From positions 1 to 12,286 of the forward strand of contig CAIYYE010000176.1 of assembly GCA_903930395.1 (NCBI GenBank): a DNA stretch of 12,286 nt, read 5' to 3'. Source of the DNA: an uncultured beta proteobacterium. Its GTDB lineage: Bacteria; Pseudomonadota; Gammaproteobacteria; Burkholderiales; Rhodocyclaceae. The translations under genes were made by a program, and so were the position numbers. Under the pieces are notes generated by a model. It saw nothing but the letters and a program-made list of their open reading frames with translations. It was not told where the DNA came from and did no database searches. This document shows positions 8,371-12,286 of the stretch, piece by piece (within the stretch, counting starts at the first letter, position 1; every line of letters begins with the position of its first letter).

Positions 8371-9366
8371 ATGAAGCCTCCCTACAGAGTTTTCCGTTTT
8401 GACTGGCTGATTGATCCCAGCCATGAGCCTACTGAGTTATCTCCCGAGGATGGAGATGTGGAGTGGTTACCTTACCCAATCCCCCATATTTTAGGTGAAG
8501 GAGGATTTCAGAAAGTTGACCTAGGCCTCAACATGTCCGTCTTTCGGGGGGTCCATCGATTCACGCCAGCGGCGGCTGGCCAGCTGATTCCGCTAGCAGA
8601 TGTTGCGGTGGACTTTCCTGAGACGACTTTTATGGCGCAAGTGCTGCGGGGTGGTCGCATCCTTCATCGCGAGAAACGCCCATTAACCGAGGTTTTGTAC
8701 AGCCCGGGATTGGATCTGTTCCGACTGACTGATCAACTCAACCTGGTGCCCGTTTTGGATGGTTCCGAAAATAGTGAAATGACTTGCCTCACAGTCGGCA
8801 CCTCCATGCTGTCACAGCTGATTGGCGAAGATCAGGCAGAGCTGTTGCTGAACGCACTGGGACTCAGCTCATGCCCTGCATTGTCAGTACGGAGATTACC
8901 GCTCCATGTTTCAGCGCATCTGCATGGCGCAATCGGAACAAGCTGGACTGGCGCGGCTCGCCGCCTATTCTGCCAGGCGCGGATGCTGAACTATCTTGGA
9001 GCCTTGATCGATGAGGTAATGCCTCCTGAGATGCGACCGAAAAAATCAGGCGTTCACAAAGATCGCTCGCGGCAAGTGCATGATTACCTTCAGTCAAAAA
9101 CCGGGCGCCTGGTAACCCTTGACGAACTGGCTCAGCAGTTTGGTTGCTCAAGCAAGCGACTCAACGATGAGTTCTCTTCGGAGTATGGTCAGTCGCTGTA
9201 CACGTTCATCACCTCACAAAGAATGCAAGAGGCACACGCGGCACTTCAACAAACAGATGTGCCAATTAAAAAGCTGGCCGAACAACTTGGCTACGCACAT
9301 GTCAGCAATTTTTCCATTGCCTTCAAGCGTAGATTTGGCTACCCGCCTGGAAGTTTACGGCACTGA
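8371..9366 (+). CDS. AraC-family transcriptional regulator, copy 2 (paralogue of copy 1)
   Basis: A 331-residue regulator homologous to the previous gene along its whole length. The C-terminal DNA-binding domain is nearly the same: LDELAQQFGCSSKRLNDEF, then PIKKLAEQLGYAHVSNFSIA, then FKRRFGYPPGSLR. The sensor half is more diverged but shares landmarks (LPYPIPHILGEGGF against ISYPMSSEIGHGGY; PGLDLFRLT against QGMDLFRHT). This points to tandem duplication followed by change in the sensing part while DNA recognition was kept, so the two may compete for the same sites or form heterodimers (inference). No good ribosome-binding site is seen before the ATG. An in-frame ATG at 8356 is cut off by a TGA after three codons, so 8371 is the start. 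Confidence 0.93.
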   Translation: MKPPYRVFRFDWLIDPSHEPTELSPEDGDVEWLPYPIPHILGEGGFQKVDLGLNMSVFRGVHRFTPAAAGQLIPLADVAVDFPETTFMAQVLRGGRILHREKRPLTEVLYSPGLDLFRLTDQLNLVPVLDGSENSEMTCLTVGTSMLSQLIGEDQAELLLNALGLSSCPALSVRRLPLHVSAHLHGAIGTSWTGAARRLFCQARMLNYLGALIDEVMPPEMRPKKSGVHKDRSRQVHDYLQSKTGRLVTLDELAQQFGCSSKRLNDEFSSEYGQSLYTFITSQRMQEAHAALQQTDVPIKKLAEQLGYAHVSNFSIAFKRRFGYPPGSLRH

Positions 9367-9386
9367 AATACAGGGTTGTATTTCAG
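9363..9386. terminator. Perfect stem-loop at the end of the second araC gene
   Basis: CTGAAATACA, loop GGGT, TGTATTTCAG: ten perfect base pairs with a 4-base loop, overlapping the stop codon TGA at 9364-9366. No U-run follows on either strand and the stem is AT-rich, so it is not a textbook intrinsic terminator. It could protect the 3' end of the mRNA or separate this unit from the converging isc operon. Confidence 0.45.
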
Positions 9387-9602
9387 CAAATGTCATCCGC
9401 TATCGACAGGCCGCTTTCTGCAGATTTGCCGCCAAATTCTGGTTCGATACACAAGCTATGCTTTGGCCGAGTTGGAATAATTGGCCCTGCGGCAGGTTTC
9501 AGAGCGGAGCAGTCGCTTGAATGTCTGCTGCCCGGACCAGGTGACGTGCAGCTTCTGGCCGAATTGAGCCTGATGACAAACACAATAGGAATGCGCCCCG
9601 AT
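9387..9602. other. Intergenic stretch without a supported gene, between converging units
   Basis: About 215 bp between the end of the plus-strand araC pair and the end of the minus-strand isc operon. Short ORFs run through on both strands, but none has a recognisable protein or a ribosome-binding site. Two similar pieces, GGCCGAGTTG near 9464 and GGCCGAATTG near 9558, hint at a decayed repeat. No terminator with a U-run is visible for the isc operon. Confidence 0.4.
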
Positions 9603-9857
9603 TCAGCTTTTCCTGACCAGCTGCTTCGCGAAAGCCGCATCATTCTTTGTCACGCGCGGCACGACCTGCGGGCCGGTGGCATTGACCAGTTTCACGAAAT
9701 CATCAAGCGGCAAGGCGGCGGCAATGTCCTTGTCGCCGCCGGCCAGGCGTTCGCGCAGGACGAACTGGCTGTCACCGGTCATCACCAATACATAGTGCCG
9801 GCCTTCGCTGCGCTGGTTGAGGCGAGCGACGGCGGCGGTGGCGCGGGTGGAGCGCAT
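9603..9857 (-). CDS. Hypothetical protein, 84 residues, last gene of the isc operon
   Basis: I do not recognise the family. The product begins MRSTRATAAVARLNQRSEGR and continues HYVLVMTGDSQFVLRER, ADALPLDDF-like text (DIAAALPLDDFVKLVNATG) and a basic end KQLVRKS. The N-terminus is basic; there is no membrane segment and no cysteine. It starts 5 bases after the stop of the preceding gene, with no clear ribosome-binding site, so coupling is likely. Codon use looks like that of the neighbouring isc genes. The basic N-terminus and short beta-like segment (YVLVMTG, QFVLRER) could suit nucleic-acid binding, but that is only a guess. Confidence 0.65.
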   Translation of the reverse strand: MRSTRATAAVARLNQRSEGRHYVLVMTGDSQFVLRERLAGGDKDIAAALPLDDFVKLVNATGPQVVPRVTKNDAAFAKQLVRKS

Positions 9858-9862
9858 GGTGG

Positions 9863-10060
9863 CTACTTGTATTTCTTGAAGACGGCCTTGGCGTCGAGAT
9901 GGGCGCGATCGAGGGTGCAGATCGATTCATCGTCGTCGTGGCCGCTGAAAAAATCGTCGGCCTGGGCACGCATCACCATTTTTATGGCGGCGTTGTCGTC
10001 AATGTCGTATTTCTCGGTGATGAGCGTCGTTACTTCATCGAGGTGTTCTTCGTAGGTCAT
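9863..10060 (-). CDS. Hypothetical protein, 65 residues, acidic
   Basis: I do not recognise the family. The product [20 protein letters not shown] continues with [45 protein letters not shown]. It looks helical and acidic, with one cysteine, a DDD run and a basic end. I chose the ATG at 10060 because it forms an ATGA overlap with the stop of the VF530 gene; the frame is open further upstream (to about 10114), but that would cut into VF530 coding sequence. Position in the operon suggests a minor role connected with iron-sulfur or redox metabolism, without direct evidence. Confidence 0.72.
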   Translation of the reverse strand: MTYEEHLDEVTTLITEKYDIDDNAAIKMVMRAQADDFFSGHDDDESICTLDRAHLDAKAVFKKYK

Positions 10061-10284
10061 GGCAGGTCGAATTCGGTGGAAATATAGAGTTCTTCCAGCT
10101 TGGCTCTGGCCCACGGGGTGCGGCGCAGGAATTTCAGGCTGGAGGCGATGCTGGGGTCGAGATTGAAGCAGCGGATGTCGATGATCTGCCCGAGTTCGGC
10201 CCAGCCGTAGCGGGCGACCAGACGCGTCAGGATGGTTTCCAGGGTCAGGCCGTGCAGCGGATTGTTGGCTTGTTTGTCGGACAT
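10057..10284 (-). CDS. VF530/DUF2132-family small protein
   Basis: A 75-residue protein matching the VF530 family (DUF2132): [59 protein letters not shown]. The spacing of PLHG, the GW near 28, IRCF, SLKFLR and TPWAR is the family signature. The fold has been described as a small helical domain and DNA binding has been proposed; the cellular role is unknown to me. It starts 4 bases after the stop of the YkgJ-like gene, and its stop overlaps the next ATG (ATGA). Only a weak ribosome-binding site is visible, consistent with coupling. Confidence 0.9.
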   Translation of the reverse strand: MSDKQANNPLHGLTLETILTRLVARYGWAELGQIIDIRCFNLDPSIASSLKFLRRTPWARAKLEELYISTEFDLP

Positions 10285-10288
10285 GGTT

Positions 10289-10579
10289 TTAACTCAGGCT
10301 GTTCGGACGGGGCGTATAGAAAAGCTGCCGTTCGCGCTGGCATTCGCTGTCGCCCATTTCAAAAACCCGGCAGTTGTCAGGCCGTTGCGCATAAATCGTG
10401 CAGCGCATGGTGTCACGATCGAGCGCGGCGCACCAGCCGTCATCGAGCCGGCGCATCACCCAGCCGCCCCACTCGTCCTGGGTGGAAAAACGGCGCGGCA
10501 CGTCGTCGCCGTCCATCAACATTACTTCCAGCTGGCAGCAACAGGCCGCGCACTGGTCGCAGGAGATGGCGGCCGGAAT
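10289..10579 (-). CDS. YkgJ-type cysteine-cluster protein (putative zinc/iron chelating), apparent ATT start
   Basis: About 96 residues. The N-terminus carries C-x2-C-x2-C-C-C ([14 protein letters not shown]), followed by [20 protein letters not shown] and [14 protein letters not shown], the pattern of YkgJ-type putative metal-chelating proteins. The first ATG in frame (10522) lies after the cysteine cluster and would remove it, and I find no ATG, GTG or TTG in frame nearby upstream of the cluster. ATT at 10579-10577 overlaps the last A of the iscX stop (TGATT, where TGATG would be expected) and has GAGG 7 bases upstream (10587-10590), so it is the best start. CTG at 10582 is an alternative. 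A sequencing error (T for G) or decay of the start codon would also explain it. Confidence 0.82.
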   Translation of the reverse strand: MPAAISCDQCAACCCQLEVMLMDGDDVPRRFSTQDEWGGWVMRRLDDGWCAALDRDTMRCTIYAQRPDNCRVFEMGDSECQRERQLFYTPRPNSLS

Positions 10580-10773
10580 CAGGCGACCTCGTCGATCCAG
10601 GCTTGCTGGATGGCTTCGAGTATCTTTTCGCCGCAGTGCTTGGGGTCGTCGTTGAAGCCGGGCAAGGCCATGACCCAGTCGCGCAGGTCGACGAAGTTAA
10701 GCTTAAGCGGGTCTTTATCGGGGTGGGCATCGCTGAGTTCGATGGCGATGTCGTTGATGTCGGTCCATTTCAT
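10579..10773 (-). CDS. iscX: IscX, small acidic Fe-S assembly modulator
   Basis: A 64-residue protein with the whole IscX pattern: [60 protein letters not shown] and DE near the end. In E. coli IscX binds the desulfurase IscS and iron through its acidic face and tunes cluster assembly. The length is as usual for the family. The ATG overlaps the fdx stop (ATGA) and has a GGAGG ribosome-binding site about 9-10 bases upstream inside fdx. It is the canonical gene after fdx in isc operons. Confidence 0.97.
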   Translation of the reverse strand: MKWTDINDIAIELSDAHPDKDPLKLNFVDLRDWVMALPGFNDDPKHCGEKILEAIQQAWIDEVA

Positions 10774-11114
10774 TTGCGGTGGCCCTCCGTCGCCATGTTG
10801 ATGCTGTATTTCGGGATTTCGACGGTGAGCGGGGTTTTGCCGACGATGGCCTGGCAGCCCAGGCGGGAATTCGGTTCCAGGCCCCAGGCCTTGTCGAGCA
10901 GGTCTTCCTCGATGTCTTCGGCGGTTTCGAGCGAGTTGAAACCTTCGCGCACGATGACGTGGCAGGTCGTGCAGGCGCAGGACATTTCACAGGCGTGGTC
11001 AAGTTCGATGGCGTTTTTGAGCAGGTTTTCGCAGATCGAAACGCCCTCTTCCGCCTCGATCAGCGCACCGTCGGGACAAAGCTCGACGTGCGGCAGTACG
11101 ATCAGTTGCGTCAT
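10770..11114 (-). CDS. fdx: Isc-type [2Fe-2S] ferredoxin
   Basis: A 114-residue ferredoxin of the adrenodoxin type that supplies electrons for Fe-S cluster assembly on IscU. The cluster ligands are visible as C-x5-C-x2-C in [19 protein letters not shown], with the fourth Cys in [10 protein letters not shown]. The acidic run [17 protein letters not shown] between them matches the partner-binding helix of the family. The ATG overlaps the hscA stop (ATGA), with GGGAG about 8 bases upstream. The next gene, iscX, overlaps its stop in the same way. Confidence 0.97.
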   Translation of the reverse strand: MTQLIVLPHVELCPDGALIEAEEGVSICENLLKNAIELDHACEMSCACTTCHVIVREGFNSLETAEDIEEDLLDKAWGLEPNSRLGCQAIVGKTPLTVEIPKYSINMATEGHRK

Positions 11115-12286
11115 GCATCTTCTCCCATTTTGATGTCATCCACATTGCGGCCGGAGAGCACCTTCTTGATGCTCTGGTCCATGCGGCGATGGGCAAATGC
11201 CTGGGTCTCGAAACCGAGATCGTCCATGGCGATATTGATCAGGCGACGATTGTCGCCGGCCATGGTTTCCTGCAGCTTGGCGATGGTGGCGACGATCTTG
11301 GCGGTTTCCGCCGCGTTGAGCAGATGCGGATCTTCCTTGAGCGCCGCTTCGGTCGCCTCGATCATGCGCTGCGCCTCGACCTGGGCTTCCTTGAGGGCGC
11401 GGTTCATCGCGTCATCCTTGGCGTGCTCCATGGAATCCTTGAGCATGCCGGCGATTTCGTCGTCGGAGAGACCATAGGACGGCTTGACGGTAACGCTCGA
11501 TTCAACACCGGTCGTCTGCTCGCGGGCAGCAACCGAGAGCAAACCATCGGCATCAACCTGGAAAGTCACGCGAATACGGGCGGCGCCAGCGACCATCGGT
11601 GGAATGCCGCGCAATTCAAAGCGGGCCAGCGAACGGCAGTCAGAGACCAGCTCACGCTCGCCCTGCACAACATGGATCGCCATCGCGGTCTGACCATCCT
11701 TGAAGGTGGTGAATTCCTGGGCGCGCGCCGTCGGGATGGTGGAATTGCGCGGAATGACCTTCTCGGTCAGACCGCCCATGGTCTCCAGGCCAAGCGACAG
11801 CGGAATGACGTCGAGCAGCAGCCAATCGTCCTTGCCCGTCTTGTTGCCGACCAGCAGGTTGGCCTGGGTAGCGGCGCCAAGCGCGACGACCTTGTCCGGA
11901 TCGAGATTGGTCAGCGGTTCCTGGCGGAAGAAGTCGCCGACCGCCTTCTGCACCTGCGGCATGCGCGTGGCGCCACCGACCATGACGACGCCCTTGATGT
12001 CTTCGGCGCGCAGGCCGGCATCGCGGAGGGCCTTCTTGACTGGCTGCAGGGTCTTGGAAATCAGCGTCTGGGCAATACCGGCAAAGGTCGCGACGTCGAG
12101 TTTGACATCGACCATCTCGCCGGTGGACAGGCGCGCCGTGAGCGGTGCTTCCGGATTGTTGGTGAGAAATTCCTTGGCTTCGCGGCAGCGCATCATGAGC
12201 AGGCGGCCGTCTTCCGGCGAGAGCGGCTGCAGCTTGGCCTGCTCGATCACCCAGCAGAAGATGCGATGGTCGAAGTCATCACCGCC
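11111..12286 (-). CDS. hscA: HscA, Hsp70-type chaperone of the Isc system (partial, N-terminus beyond right edge)
   Basis: The C-terminal 391 residues of an Hsp70-class chaperone that, with HscB, helps release clusters from IscU. The open frame begins with [17 protein letters not shown] at the right edge, so the protein is cut by the window and does not start at an internal GTG. About 230 residues of nucleotide-binding domain are missing, judging from the usual 620. Visible parts are [18 protein letters not shown] (adenosine-binding loop), [16 protein letters not shown], the linker [19 protein letters not shown], the substrate-binding beta-domain ([35 protein letters not shown]) and the helical lid. 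The linker DVIPLSLG is the HscA variant of the DnaK DVTPLSLG. The stop overlaps the fdx start. Confidence 0.97.
   Translation of the reverse strand, partial: GGDDFDHRIFCWVIEQAKLQPLSPEDGRLLMMRCREAKEFLTNNPEAPLTARLSTGEMVDVKLDVATFAGIAQTLISKTLQPVKKALRDAGLRAEDIKGVVMVGGATRMPQVQKAVGDFFRQEPLTNLDPDKVVALGAATQANLLVGNKTGKDDWLLLDVIPLSLGLETMGGLTEKVIPRNSTIPTARAQEFTTFKDGQTAMAIHVVQGERELVSDCRSLARFELRGIPPMVAGAARIRVTFQVDADGLLSVAAREQTTGVESSVTVKPSYGLSDDEIAGMLKDSMEHAKDDAMNRALKEAQVEAQRMIEATEAALKEDPHLLNAAETAKIVATIAKLQETMAGDNRRLINIAMDDLGFETQAFAHRRMDQSIKKVLSGRNVDDIKMGEDA

Noticed and set aside
9390..10055. Plus-strand open frame of 221 codons after the second araC gene
   Set aside because: Most of it is antisense to the two small minus-strand genes that are coupled to VF530; the 5' part resembles no protein I know and has no ribosome-binding site.
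10252..11133. Plus-strand open frame of 293 codons across the isc region
   Set aside because: It is antisense to iscX, fdx and the YkgJ-like gene, all clearly recognisable on the minus strand; high GC explains the lack of stops.
12248..12250. GTG at 12250 as the start of a short hscA
   Set aside because: The frame continues to the edge with [12 protein letters not shown], conserved HscA sequence, so the gene is simply cut by the window.
1..12286. CRISPR array, tRNA, rRNA, insertion sequence or prophage genes
   Set aside because: No regularly spaced direct repeats, no tRNA-like cloverleaf, no transposase or integrase signature was seen on either strand.

Overview
The window looks like a piece of a betaproteobacterial chromosome, probably from Rhodocyclales (Dechloromonas/Azonexus-like). 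This is inferred from protein style, gene order and GC-rich codon use. No rRNA or other marker is present, so the genus is a guess.

Left half (1-7081, minus strand): a two-partner secretion (TPS, type Vb) locus transcribed leftwards. Its order is tpsB (FhaC/ShlB-type outer-membrane transporter, 5375-7081), a possible 40-codon ORF carrying a GC-rich hairpin, a SapC-family gene (4463-5248), and tpsA (4458 to beyond the left edge). TpsA is a filamentous-haemagglutinin-type exoprotein of at least 1486 residues. It has an extended signal peptide, a TPS domain, beta-helix repeats, a tandem 39-residue repeat and a glycine-rich block of about 275 residues. A run of nine G on the coding strand lies inside that block.

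Middle (7082-9602, plus strand): two paralogous AraC-family regulators, divergent from tpsB. The first start codon overlaps the stop of a possible short leader ORF. A 14-bp perfect palindrome lies just upstream of the second. The position suggests that one or both control the TPS operon. After them come a perfect 10-bp-stem hairpin and about 215 bp with no gene I can support.

Right part (9603-12286, minus strand): the distal end of an isc iron-sulfur cluster operon. It holds the C-terminal two thirds of HscA, Fdx and IscX, then a YkgJ-type cysteine-cluster protein with no canonical start codon, a VF530/DUF2132 protein and two small unrecognised proteins. Most junctions are 4-base ATGA overlaps or gaps of 4-5 bases, so this is one tightly coupled transcription unit read away from the right edge.

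The most interesting points are SapC placed between transporter and exoprotein, the G9 tract in the exoprotein gene (possible phase variation), its glycine-rich block, the twin AraC genes, and the apparent ATT start of the YkgJ-like gene.
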